Source of the DNA: Spirochaetaceae bacterium
Lineage (GTDB): Bacteria > Spirochaetota > Spirochaetia > Treponematales > Treponemataceae
Direction of reading: 5' to 3'
NCBI GenBank assembly: GCA_017622135.1
Contig: JAGARR010000025.1
Coordinates: 1 to 35,689 of the forward strand
DNA length: 35,689 bases
A program made the position numbers and the translations under genes. Under the pieces are notes generated by a model. The model was not told the origin of the DNA. It made no database searches and saw only the letters and a list, made by a program, of their open reading frames with translations. The number at the start of each line of letters is the position of its first letter. Positions within the stretch are counted from its first letter, which is position 1. Positions 25,589 to 33,146 of the stretch are shown here, one piece after another.

Positions 25589-26098
25589 CTAGTGAACTTG
25601 GCTATACATGCCAGCAATTTCTTGCCGCCAGTCAAACTTCTTGTCCCGCTCCTCCCACTCGATTATCCTTACAATGGAAAAATTCTTCGTGTCATGGGCA
25701 TTGGGAAAGTGCACCACCGCAAAGCGTCCCTGACCAATATACGTTACCCGCTGGTTCTCCTGCAACGGCTCCCGCTGCTGCAACTCCTCCAGCACACAGT
25801 CAAAATGCACCGGGACGCCAGTATTCTTGTCTGCCAGTGCAGAGGAAATGTCCTCAATCCTCTTTCCGCACTTGCTGCACACAATTTCCCGCTGCTTCAG
25901 CTCCTTTATCGCCTCCAGATCTTTCTGCATGCCCTCATGGACGTGCTGCGGCAGCTTTACCTCGCTCTTCCTTCCACCAGAGCGTCCTTCCTGATGACTA
26001 TTTCCACCACGCCTCTCATGCTTCTTCCGCCCCTCCTCACGGGGACGGCTGCCTCCATTCCGCTTATTGTTCCTGCGGCCGTTACTTGAACGTTCCAT
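25589..26098 (-). CDS. Basic protein with a zinc-ribbon-like motif
   Basis: A 169-residue protein I do not recognise by name. Residues 1-45 are very basic and low in complexity (Arg, Lys, Gly, Asn), which suits nucleic-acid binding. Near residue 74 there is CSKCGKRI, followed about 20 residues later by HFDC, together giving four possible zinc ligands. The remainder (QRVTYIGQGRFAVVHFP) looks like a beta-rich domain. It is the last gene of the rpsP operon, 7 nt after the 54-residue ORF. Context suggests a role in RNA or ribosome biology, by inference only. Confidence 0.75.
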   Translation of the reverse strand: MERSSNGRRNNKRNGGSRPREEGRKKHERRGGNSHQEGRSGGRKSEVKLPQHVHEGMQKDLEAIKELKQREIVCSKCGKRIEDISSALADKNTGVPVHFDCVLEELQQREPLQENQRVTYIGQGRFAVVHFPNAHDTKNFSIVRIIEWEERDKKFDWRQEIAGMYSQVH

Positions 26099-26105
26099 TC
26101 CTCTA

Positions 26106-26270
26106 CTATGTCCTTCCAGAACTCTTGTTTTCCACCAGTTTTCGGCTCAATACAAGGGCAATGCGTTGAATTGCAGCGTCCATATACGTAGGTTCATATA
26201 CTTTGTCTTGCAGTTCGCGCACCCTTGCTGCCCTGACGGCTTTCTTAGGATTTTCTTTCGTAGCGGACAT
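26106..26270 (-). CDS. Small conserved-looking protein, 54 residues
   Basis: Starts MSATKENPKKAVRAARVREL and continues through a helical segment with YMDAAIQRIALVLSRKLV. The ATG overlaps the yraN stop (TAATG) and the next gene begins 7 nt after its own double stop, so it sits in frame with operon logic. Composition is helical and basic at the N-terminus. Function unknown. It is easily missed because of its length. Confidence 0.65.
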   Translation of the reverse strand: MSATKENPKKAVRAARVRELQDKVYEPTYMDAAIQRIALVLSRKLVENKSSGRT

Positions 26271-26647
26271 TATGAATTCTCCGAAAAGGCATTTTCTATG
26301 TGATACAATGGGGGAAGCCCAGGCATATCAACAATAAGCACATCAAATCTCATGTAGCTGTTACTATATTGTCGAACCGTATGTATAAAATATTTAGCCG
26401 TTTCGATGATTCTTTTCCGCTTGATTTTACCCAGAACCTGCTCCAACATGGCTACATCTCCATGGGGAAGTGTCTTCACCTCCACGAACACCAGGAAGGG
26501 CTCCTTGAAGGCTATTATATCGATTTCGCCGGTTCTTGTCCTCCAGTTTTTAAATAAAATCTCGTATCCCTGCTGGGAAAGGTACTCTGCAGCCCGCCGC
26601 TCCCCCTCTCTCCCTCGCTGGTAGCTTTCCATGCCGCTGGATTTCAT
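26270..26647 (-). CDS. yraN: YraN-like endonuclease-fold protein (UPF0102)
   Basis: A small protein with the PD-(D/E)XK-like fold seen in Holliday-junction resolvases. GREGERRAAEYLSQQGYEIL near residue 12, then RTRTGEIDIIAF and LVFVEVKT supply the acidic and Lys residues of that fold. The start is uncertain: 26647 lies 1 nt after the preceding stop, while in-frame ATGs at 26680, 26704 and 26632 are also possible. Length of about 125 residues fits the family. The gene commonly sits near rnhB or rplS-trmD in bacteria. Confidence 0.85.
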   Translation of the reverse strand: MKSSGMESYQRGREGERRAAEYLSQQGYEILFKNWRTRTGEIDIIAFKEPFLVFVEVKTLPHGDVAMLEQVLGKIKRKRIIETAKYFIHTVRQYSNSYMRFDVLIVDMPGLPPLYHIENAFSENS

Positions 26648-26648
26648 C

Positions 26649-26903
26649 CTATCCCACAGACTCCAGCTCAGGAATCTCCTCATAGTTTTCACACCCCTCC
26701 TCATCCACCGGAGGCAGCAGCTCCAACCCGCTGGTCAGCACAAAGGGAATATTCCAGTCATGGAGAATGTCTAGCAGTCCCCGACTCAAGGGAATCTCGC
26801 TGGCCAGGAACATATGCTTTCCGTCGTCAAAGAACAGGGGCTCGGAAAAAATTGCCCCCACACAGAGGTCCTTCGTATTGATCATCCTTTCATGCTTCGG
26901 CAT
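26649..26903 (-). CDS. Small HD-GYP-N-like (DUF3391-type) protein
   Basis: An 84-residue product whose middle part (INTKDLCVGAIFSEPLFFDD, then GKHMFLASEIPLSRGLLDIL) resembles the N-terminal domain found in front of HD-GYP phosphodiesterases. The HD-GYP domain itself is absent, and the tail is acidic. The ATG at 26903 is preceded by GAGAGG and overlaps the flhB-like gene by 14 nt; alternative starts at 26909 and 26933 exist. It may be a free-standing version or a truncated one. Function unknown. Confidence 0.6.
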   Translation of the reverse strand: MPKHERMINTKDLCVGAIFSEPLFFDDGKHMFLASEIPLSRGLLDILHDWNIPFVLTSGLELLPPVDEEGCENYEEIPELESVG

Positions 26904-27156
26904 GCTCATCCTCTCTTTTTTTGATGAATGCAAAGATTTTGGCCAGCACCTCGTAGGTCTCCTCAGGAATGTAGGAACCTACCTGACACATGGACAGGGT
27001 TTGGGCCAGCACCGCATTCCGCTCCACAGGGATGTTCTTTTCCTGGGCTATCCGCAACACCTTCTCGGCAATGGCTCCCCTCACGTTCAGCGCAATGAAG
27101 GGAGCCTCCGCCCCCTCGGGATACTGGAGGGCAATGGCCCGTTTCATCTGTTCCAC
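26890..27156 (-). CDS. Short FlhB-like protein (C-terminal cytoplasmic domain only)
   Basis: An 88-residue protein matching only the cytoplasmic tail of FlhB, the flagellar export switch: AIALQYPEGAEAPFIALNVR, then AEKVLRIAQEKNIPVERN and VGSYIPEETYEVLAKIFAFI. Membrane helices and the NPTH self-cleavage site are absent. Stand-alone proteins of this kind (YlqH in Bacillus, FhlX in others) occur next to a FliK/YlqG-like gene, as here. The GTG start overlaps the preceding stop (TAGTG) with GGAGG 4 nt upstream. Confidence 0.85.
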   Translation of the reverse strand: MEQMKRAIALQYPEGAEAPFIALNVRGAIAEKVLRIAQEKNIPVERNAVLAQTLSMCQVGSYIPEETYEVLAKIFAFIKKREDEHAEA

Positions 27157-28379
27157 TATACCTCCAGATTACAGCAGACCAGCTCCTGGGATGGATCACA
27201 AAAAAGTCCCATCTCCTCCACAGACCGGCAAACCACCGGCACTCCGGGGAAAAGCATCTCCACAGCCTGCTGCCAGCCCTCGCCACCAGGGGCATATTCC
27301 ACTGCTTCCACAAGGTCCTTTCCATAATACACTATGAAAGCGTATTGTGACGAGGGAGACTGGGCGGTAACACATATTTTAAGCAACTTTTTAGAATCTA
27401 GGTTTAATAAAACTCTAATAGTACCCAAAAGCTCATTTCCGCTAGCTTCCAGCGGCAGTGAAAAGGGCACCACAAGCCAGTGGAGGATTCCGGTGGCAAT
27501 ATGGTTCATCATAGTTAGGAGGCCTCCCTTCAAGGAGGGAATTTTCAGGGAAGAATCGTGCAAGGAGGTGTCTTTCGAGGAGGAATCCCCCAAAAAGGCT
27601 ACAGGACAGCCGTACAGCTCCTCCACCAGCCGCTGGAGGCCACCAAAGTCCTCGACAGGGCCACCAGACACCAATCCAGCAGTATCCTCCTGAGAAGCCT
27701 TGTCCTCCCAAGCATCCTCCTGTTGCTGTTGACGAAAGCCCCCGCCATCCCCCAGCATCATGGACAACAGGGAGGCCACCATGGCACTGTCTGCCTCAAC
27801 TCCCCTTTCCAGCAGCATCAGGGCCACCTCTGCAGCCTGGCTTTCCCGTCCAGGAAAATGGGAGGCAATACGGTAGGCCCGCTGCATCCTCTTTCCATCA
27901 AAACGGAGTCCCAGCTGCTGCATCATGGAGAAAAGCCGACCGGAAACTCCATCCACCGGCAGACCTAAGGCAGCCAGATTCTGAGCCAGCCGCTGGGGAA
28001 TGTCTCCCGCCTGAAAGGAACCTTCCGTAAAACGGAGCAGCTGCGGCAAAGCCTGTGGTTTGGTGAATTCAGGCACCAGCTGCACCTGGCCTGCCATAGT
28101 CCGAATCTCCACCCGCAGGAAGGTACCAGGCTCCAAAATGAGATTGGAGCGGGCCTCCAGAAGCCTTCCTCCCAAAGAAATCTTGTAGCTGCCGGGACTG
28201 GTTTGTGCTACCACCCGCATAAAAGCAAAACCGTCCCCACCAAGCCCTTGGGCTCCAGCGGGAACGGTCAGCATGTTTGAATGAACGGCACGTGCGGCTA
28301 TATTCATACAAAAAACGGGGCCGCCGCCGCCATTACGGGAGGAAAACCTCCCAGCATCAGCTTTGGCCGCCTCTTCCAC
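27156..28379 (-). CDS. FliK/YlqG-like protein
   Basis: A 407-residue protein that probably relates to the flagellar hook-length control family. The N-terminal third has beta-rich segments (SYKISLGGRLLEARSNLIL), the middle is Ala/Leu-rich and helical, and the C-terminal quarter (about 290-400) with WLVVPFSLPLEASGNELLG resembles the C-terminal folded domain of YlqG/FliK. Known spirochaete and Firmicute genomes place such a gene before a short FlhB-like gene. The GTG at 28379 overlaps the rplS stop (TAGTG); an ATG at 28307 is an alternative but lacks a ribosome-binding site. Confidence 0.65.
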   Translation of the reverse strand: MEEAAKADAGRFSSRNGGGGPVFCMNIAARAVHSNMLTVPAGAQGLGGDGFAFMRVVAQTSPGSYKISLGGRLLEARSNLILEPGTFLRVEIRTMAGQVQLVPEFTKPQALPQLLRFTEGSFQAGDIPQRLAQNLAALGLPVDGVSGRLFSMMQQLGLRFDGKRMQRAYRIASHFPGRESQAAEVALMLLERGVEADSAMVASLLSMMLGDGGGFRQQQQEDAWEDKASQEDTAGLVSGGPVEDFGGLQRLVEELYGCPVAFLGDSSSKDTSLHDSSLKIPSLKGGLLTMMNHIATGILHWLVVPFSLPLEASGNELLGTIRVLLNLDSKKLLKICVTAQSPSSQYAFIVYYGKDLVEAVEYAPGGEGWQQAVEMLFPGVPVVCRSVEEMGLFCDPSQELVCCNLEV

Positions 28380-28756
28380 TATTTTGCCTTCTGGATGTCG
28401 GACTTCCTGATGATAAGCTCCTTAACCTTGGCAGCCTTACCAACCTTACCACGGATGTAGTACAGCTTGGCACGGCGAACCTTACCAGGACGCACCCGCT
28501 CAATCTTGGCAATGCGGGGTGAGTGCAGGGGGAACACACGCTCCACACCCACACCGTAGGAATTCTTGCGGACGGTGAAGGTCCGGCGAATACCAGAATT
28601 CTTGAAGCAGATAACCAATCCCTCGTAAATCTGGATGCGCTCGGTCTTTCCTTCCACAATCTTAAAGTGAACCTTTACAGTATCTCCAACCTTGAAGTTT
28701 CCAATCGCTTCCTTTTCCTTCTTCTGGGACTCTTCAATAGTTCTAATCAAATCCAT
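28379..28756 (-). CDS. rplS: Ribosomal protein bL19
   Basis: Protein of the large subunit at the 30S-50S interface. The 125-residue product shows [20 protein letters not shown] near residue 21, [20 protein letters not shown] near 60 and the [19 protein letters not shown] tail. It lies 5 nt after trmD, the standard rpsP-rimM-trmD-rplS order. Confidence 0.98.
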   Translation of the reverse strand: MDLIRTIEESQKKEKEAIGNFKVGDTVKVHFKIVEGKTERIQIYEGLVICFKNSGIRRTFTVRKNSYGVGVERVFPLHSPRIAKIERVRPGKVRRAKLYYIRGKVGKAAKVKELIIRKSDIQKAK

Positions 28757-28761
28757 AATGA

Positions 28762-29544
28762 CTACTCCTTCCCCTTAAATCGAGGGTGTCTTCTTTTGGT
28801 ACCAGATTTTGGAACCTGGCCCGTGATAGTCTCAATCATCTTTTCAGCCTCCACTGTCAAAAGGCCACTGCTGCGGGCCGCACCAATCAGATCCGGCCGG
28901 TTTGCCATGGTCTTTGCCAGCTGCCGCTGGAGCCGCCACTTCCTGATGTTCTCATGATGGCCGGAAAGCAATACCTCCGGCACCGCCATGCCCTGATACA
29001 CCTCTGGTCGGGTGTACTGGGGATACTCAAGAAGCCCTGCAGAAAAGCTTTCCTCCTCCAAGGACTCCTTGGAGATGACCCCCTCCACCAACCGATACAC
29101 CGCATCGATGATGACTGTGGCCGCAATCTCCCCGGAGGACAGCACGTAATCTCCAATGGAAATCTCGTCGTCCACCCAAGAGTCTATGATCCGCTGGTCG
29201 ATACCCTCGTACCGGCCGCAGATGAAGACAAGCTCCTCTTCTTGGCTCAATTCTCTGGCCATGCGCTGGCTGAAGGGCTTACCGGAAGGCGTGACATAAA
29301 TCACCCGCTTCTTGTAGGCTCCCACGGACTCCAACGCCCGGCCCAGGGGTTCGGGCAACATCAGCATTCCCGCTCCCCCTCCATAAGGACTGTCATCACA
29401 TGTCTTGTGCTTATCATGGGCAAAATCCCTGATATTCACCAAATCGTAGGCAATAATCCCCCGATCCACCGCCTTTGCCATGATTGAGCTCTCAAAGAAA
29501 GCACGGGGTATCTCGGGAAACAAGGTCAGCACATGGAACTTCAT
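28762..29544 (-). CDS. trmD: tRNA (guanine37-N1)-methyltransferase
   Basis: SAM-dependent enzyme that makes m1G37 and prevents frameshifting. The 260-residue protein has [11 protein letters not shown] at the start, the trefoil-knot motifs YGGGAGMLM near 55, [13 protein letters not shown] near 108 and [11 protein letters not shown] near 130 (usually LSGGE), and [14 protein letters not shown] near 200. It starts 3 nt after rimM. Confidence 0.98.
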   Translation of the reverse strand: MKFHVLTLFPEIPRAFFESSIMAKAVDRGIIAYDLVNIRDFAHDKHKTCDDSPYGGGAGMLMLPEPLGRALESVGAYKKRVIYVTPSGKPFSQRMARELSQEEELVFICGRYEGIDQRIIDSWVDDEISIGDYVLSSGEIAATVIIDAVYRLVEGVISKESLEEESFSAGLLEYPQYTRPEVYQGMAVPEVLLSGHHENIRKWRLQRQLAKTMANRPDLIGAARSSGLLTVEAEKMIETITGQVPKSGTKRRHPRFKGKE

Positions 29545-29547
29545 GGC

Positions 29548-30147
29548 TTACTCCAGAATCCAGAGGTGCATCAGCTGAACCTGCCTGTTCTTGATGTCCA
29601 CGGTACCGATGAACTCCTTCTTGAAGGGAATGAGCACCTTCCGTGCCTTCCCGGAAGAAGTGGTCCGCAGATCCTGAGCCAGCAGGTCGCAGCTCTCGGA
29701 GAGGACAACCTCCAAAAGGTCGCCGGCTCCGCCTTCCAATACGTCTGTGATGGTTCCTACGACGACTCCCTCGCCTGTCGCAGGTGCGGCCCCTGCCGCC
29801 AATCCCTTCGCACTGCCGCCGGAATACACCAGCCGGCACTGCTTCAGCTCCTCCACGTAGTACTCGTCCTCCCCACAAGGACAGGCATACTCGCGGGAAA
29901 CCAGAATCTCGCTGCCGGACAGCTTCTTGCCGTCCTCTGGCGTGTCGATTCCCTTGAACTTGATGTACAGAATCCCATTGCCGACGCTCACCTTCTCTAT
30001 GGTCCGCTTGCTCTCGACGCCGTTCTTCCGCAGCACCACATCCTTCATTCCAGTGAAATGCTGGAACTCCCCGGATGTGCTCTCCACCTTACAATTACCC
30101 GCCAGGCCGTGGGTGCCCCGGATAATTCCAACCACGAAGTGCTCCAT
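29548..30147 (-). CDS. rimM: Ribosome maturation factor RimM
   Basis: Needed for assembly of the 30S head with uS19. The 199-residue protein has an N-terminal RimM domain (HFVVGIIRGTHGLAGNCKVE) and a PRC-barrel at the C-terminus (KVLIPFKKEFIGTVDIKNRQ). A ~25-residue Ala/Gly-rich insert near 115-130 between the two halves makes it longer than usual. The ATG overlaps the khpA stop (TGATG), showing coupling. Confidence 0.93.
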   Translation of the reverse strand: MEHFVVGIIRGTHGLAGNCKVESTSGEFQHFTGMKDVVLRKNGVESKRTIEKVSVGNGILYIKFKGIDTPEDGKKLSGSEILVSREYACPCGEDEYYVEELKQCRLVYSGGSAKGLAAGAAPATGEGVVVGTITDVLEGGAGDLLEVVLSESCDLLAQDLRTTSSGKARKVLIPFKKEFIGTVDIKNRQVQLMHLWILE

Positions 30148-30380
30148 CAATCCATTATTTCCAGGCTGTAGCGCTTGCCGCTCTTGCTGGAGGAGGCGCT
30201 GAGCACGGTGCGCAGGGCCTTCGCAATGCGGCCGTACTTACCGATAACCTTGCCGATGTCGTCCTCGGCAACACGCAACTCCAGGATTGTGGACTTTTCG
30301 CCTTCAGCTTCCGTTACTGAGACTGCACCGGGATCATCGACCAGTGATTTCGCGATGTATTCAATCAGGTCTTTTTCCAT
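30147..30380 (-). CDS. khpA: KH-domain RNA-binding protein KhpA
   Basis: A 77-residue single KH domain. It opens MEKDLIEYIAKSLVDDPGAV and has the GxxG loop in DIGKVIGKYGRIAKALRTVL. Family knowledge: KhpA binds RNA and pairs with KhpB/Jag in several bacteria. The position between rpsP and rimM is the classic one. Confidence 0.95.
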   Translation of the reverse strand: MEKDLIEYIAKSLVDDPGAVSVTEAEGEKSTILELRVAEDDIGKVIGKYGRIAKALRTVLSASSSKSGKRYSLEIMD

Positions 30381-30399
30381 TTCCCGTCACTCCCACCAC

Positions 30400-30645
30400 T
30401 TACAGCGAAAAGTTCTTCTTGTTAAAGAGCTTGCGAACGATGTCGGAAGGCTGGGCACCAACATTCAGCCAGTAACGGGCGCGCTCCTCGTTGAAGGAGA
30501 TCTGCTTTCCCTCAACCTCGATAGGATGGTAGACACCAATCTCTTCGATTGTCTCGCCATCACGAGGCTTCCGGGAGTCCATTACCACGATGCGGTAGAA
30601 GGGCCGCTTCTTCGTTCCAAGCTTCTTCAGTCTGATTCTGACCAC
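30400..30645 (-). CDS. rpsP: Ribosomal protein bS16
   Basis: Small-subunit assembly protein. The 81-residue product reads [20 protein letters not shown] and continues with [13 protein letters not shown] and [20 protein letters not shown]. The start is a GTG at 30645, preceded by GGAGG with a 6-nt gap; the family length supports this over longer readings. It is the first gene of the operon that runs to 25589. Confidence 0.97.
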   Translation of the reverse strand: MVRIRLKKLGTKKRPFYRIVVMDSRKPRDGETIEEIGVYHPIEVEGKQISFNEERARYWLNVGAQPSDIVRKLFNKKNFSL

Positions 30646-30714
30646 GTATATCCTCCAAAGGCCCCTCCAGTCCGTTGGAATACCCCGCCTGCTGCCAGGG
30701 AGGACAACCAACAG

Positions 30715-30757
30715 CTGTCAAAGCCTAGTTTTGACAGAATACTGCAATGTACAGTAT
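30715..30757 (-). other. Two hairpins in the rpsP operon leader
   Basis: On the minus strand, ATACTG/CAGTAT (30739-30757, 7-nt loop) starts about 2 nt after the predicted transcription start and CTGTCAAA/TTTGACAG (30715-30737, 7-nt loop) follows after one base. Both stems are perfect. No T-tract follows the second. The leader is about 115 nt, long enough for feedback control by a ribosomal protein. Confidence 0.55.
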
Positions 30758-30765
30758 GAAATAGA

Positions 30766-30794
30766 AATATACCAGTTTTTGCCGCTTTAGTCAA
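30766..30794 (-). promoter_or_regulatory. Promoter of the rpsP operon
   Basis: TTGACT, 17-nt spacer and TATATT with an extended TGG before the -10 on the minus strand. Confidence 0.8.
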
Positions 30795-30888
30795 TGTAGG
30801 GAAAAAGACGGGGGAAATGGGTGGAATCCCTGATGGCTTCTTCGCACAACACCACGAAACAAGACAAACTCAGTGACTATTGGTTGGA

Positions 30889-30903
30889 GGGGGCATTGCC
30901 CCC
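30889..30903 (-). terminator. GC-rich hairpin after the JAB-E1 gene
   Basis: GGGGGC and GCCCCC with a 3-nt loop lie 7 nt beyond the stop of the 714-residue gene. There is no T-tract, so termination is a guess from strength and position. The rest of 30795-30888 shows no gene. Confidence 0.4.
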
Positions 30904-30909
30904 ATACCA

Positions 30910-33054
30910 TCAGGAAAGAATTTCCTCTGGATTCAGCCAAACCACATCGTCAAAGTGATCCCTATCCCCATGGCCGAACAGTCCTTCCAGCGTCGAGCCT
31001 AAGAAATCGAGACACTTCTGTCGGATGAGAATCAGATTTCTGTCAGGATTGTATTTCAGAAAACTGGTATAGCGACTTTCAAAACCACTCTTGTACAGGA
31101 GCAAGCCTGTGGCGATTTTCTCACACAGGGCATTCAGTCTTGTGGTGTTGAAAATTGGGCTACCTACTGAGGTGACATCATTCTTGTATCCGTTTGCATA
31201 GGCAGCATACCGGTCAGCAAGAATCTCCTCCTGGGTGTATCGGGAGATGCCGGGATACCAGTAAATGATTTCGGACGAGTCTCCATTGGCATGATGCTGT
31301 GCCGACAACAGGGGAGAACCGAATCTTCTTGCCAGGCACTGACATCTTGCCTGAGCCTCGAAGCTGTCGGTGAAAGCACAGATGACTGTTTTCTCAGGCT
31401 CAGCCTCCAGATCCGCCAAATGCCTCTCAAAGTCCTCGTCAGTCAATGAGTCGTCCAGCATACAATCCAGGGCAGTGACAACAAGGTTCTCGTTAATGTC
31501 AAGAAGTCTCCCCTTTACCACACTGGCCTTTGACTTGCCAATTTCACTGATATATCCATTCTGAGAGGCGATATTCGAGCGGCTGGAAGTGTCACCGTCG
31601 ATCAGGAGGAACTTTCCCACCCCGCACCTGGCCATGTCCTCATAGAAGCCTCGCGCTCCGCCACAGCCCACTCCGACAATCGTGCATCCCTTCATGTGAT
31701 CCAGAGGAATTGCCGTTGAGATTCGGGCGAAGGTTTCGTCTTGGGACATGGGATCAGTACCGGAATCCTTTTTCTGGCTCGCCATCTCAAATTCGGCACG
31801 AGTTGCCTCCAGGAGAGACTCCTCCACCCCACCCCAATTGTTTTCCTGCATTATGCTGTTGTCCATAACCTCGATATCGCAATCAAAAACCTGGGCCTCA
31901 CGGGTTACAATGTAGCCTGTGATGGATGCCTGGGAGTCGGCGGCACTTGTGACAATGGGCATGAAAAGGTATTCCATGTCGAATTCCTGACAGATTCTTG
32001 CCGCATACTCAATGTCTGCGAATGACAACCTGTTGAAATTCCCAGGATGGCTGTGGACAAAGCCCGCAAGGGAGATGTTTTCCTTGCTCCACCTTTTGTT
32101 CAGCACCTTGTTGAGAAATTTTGTGTTTGGATTGTACTCCACCGTGTTGACCCGCGCATTCTCATCGAACACAAAATGGCTCACCAGCTCCTGCTCCTCA
32201 GTGAATCCGAGCATCCCTCCCAGCTCCGGCTTCCTTTTTCCAAGGATGCCCATGATTCTCTTCATCACACCCTGCTCCAGATAGACAACCTTCGGCCAGA
32301 TGGAAGCCACCTCTCCTGCAGCACGAGCCACTTCCTCCACAACGACCTCTCCTGCAGCCACATTCTCCCGGGATTCCACGCAACTCCTGAATGTCCCCCT
32401 CAGGAGGAAATGCTGGCGGGACGGTGCGTTTCTCTGGTGGCGAACAGCCCCCCGCCGTTCCTTGTCCTTGTCAAGCTCCTTCTTGTAGTTCTGCGCCCAC
32501 ACAATCATGACGGCATTCGCCTTGTCAAAAGCGGTGATATCGCTGTCCCAGCAAATGTAGGGGTTGGAGTCTGAGCCCAAAATGTGGAAACGATGCAAAT
32601 CATCAAGGGCATCGGACAAATGGGGCGCACTGTTGATGTAAATCCTGTATGACGGACTGGACCCATCCCCATCGTTCACTATGGCAAACCTGAAGTCATA
32701 GGCCTCTCCGTCAATTCCCTTCCAGTGGAATTCCTTGATGTAGGCTCGGAATGTTCCCGTAGGAAGCACCGGCTTCTGTTTCTGCTGGTTGCGCAGATGG
32801 GAGACAGAGATGCAGTGCAAAAATTCCTGGCAGGCCATGGAAAGTTGGTCAGAGACCGAAAGCCCTCCGGTGGAGAGTCCCTGCAGCTTCGCGAACATCT
32901 CGGAGCATTTCCTGAACTGCGCAAAAAGATACCGGTCAATCTCGTTGACCCTGACAGCCTTCTCCGCCCAGTGGATGCCGTTTCTGAAACCATAGCTGCG
33001 ACCAATCTTGTTTACCTTTGTGATTGTGGAAACGAAATTACCTGTAGTTCTCAT
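30910..33054 (-). CDS. Multidomain JAB/JAMM peptidase plus E1/ThiF-type protein, possible E2-like N-terminal domain
   Basis: A 714-residue protein combining parts of a ubiquitin-like pathway. Residues 275-350 form a JAMM metalloprotease: Glu277 in KPELGGMLGF, then VHSHPGNFNRLSFAD with His334, His336, Ser344 and Asp347, the full HxH-x7-S-x2-D motif. Residues 455-650 are an E1/ThiF-like adenylation domain with GCTIVGVGCGG near 456, LLIDGDTSSRSNIASQ near 484 and EIGKSKASVVKG near 504. Residues about 100-200 are less certain: the segment FHILGSDSNPYICWDSDI (Cys168) followed by a helix with AVMIVWAQNYKKEL is reminiscent of the E2 active-site region; this is inference. No CxxC zinc pairs of MoeB type are seen. 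AAGGAGAT lies upstream, and the gene has the shared regulatory module. Confidence 0.85.
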   Translation of the reverse strand: MRTTGNFVSTITKVNKIGRSYGFRNGIHWAEKAVRVNEIDRYLFAQFRKCSEMFAKLQGLSTGGLSVSDQLSMACQEFLHCISVSHLRNQQKQKPVLPTGTFRAYIKEFHWKGIDGEAYDFRFAIVNDGDGSSPSYRIYINSAPHLSDALDDLHRFHILGSDSNPYICWDSDITAFDKANAVMIVWAQNYKKELDKDKERRGAVRHQRNAPSRQHFLLRGTFRSCVESRENVAAGEVVVEEVARAAGEVASIWPKVVYLEQGVMKRIMGILGKRKPELGGMLGFTEEQELVSHFVFDENARVNTVEYNPNTKFLNKVLNKRWSKENISLAGFVHSHPGNFNRLSFADIEYAARICQEFDMEYLFMPIVTSAADSQASITGYIVTREAQVFDCDIEVMDNSIMQENNWGGVEESLLEATRAEFEMASQKKDSGTDPMSQDETFARISTAIPLDHMKGCTIVGVGCGGARGFYEDMARCGVGKFLLIDGDTSSRSNIASQNGYISEIGKSKASVVKGRLLDINENLVVTALDCMLDDSLTDEDFERHLADLEAEPEKTVICAFTDSFEAQARCQCLARRFGSPLLSAQHHANGDSSEIIYWYPGISRYTQEEILADRYAAYANGYKNDVTSVGSPIFNTTRLNALCEKIATGLLLYKSGFESRYTSFLKYNPDRNLILIRQKCLDFLGSTLEGLFGHGDRDHFDDVVWLNPEEILS

Positions 33055-33086
33055 AAAATCTCCTTTAGAATAAGTTTTCAGTCCAT

Positions 33087-33146
33087 GCTGACCTTTTCTT
33101 GGCAGCCCTACACATTACTGGTGAAACAATCTAATCCAGTTACCAC
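33087..33146 (-). promoter_or_regulatory. Shared regulatory module, copy B (JAB-E1 gene)
   Basis: On the plus strand ATTACTGG, 14 nt and CCAGTTACCAC (33114-33146), containing the dyad ACTGG/CCAGT. A hairpin (33087-33106, GCTG-CC/GG-CAGC with one bulge) begins 7 nt further along the transcription direction. The start codon is 59 nt from the block. The TAA of the upstream NYN gene lies inside the conserved GTGGTAAC. Confidence 0.75.
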
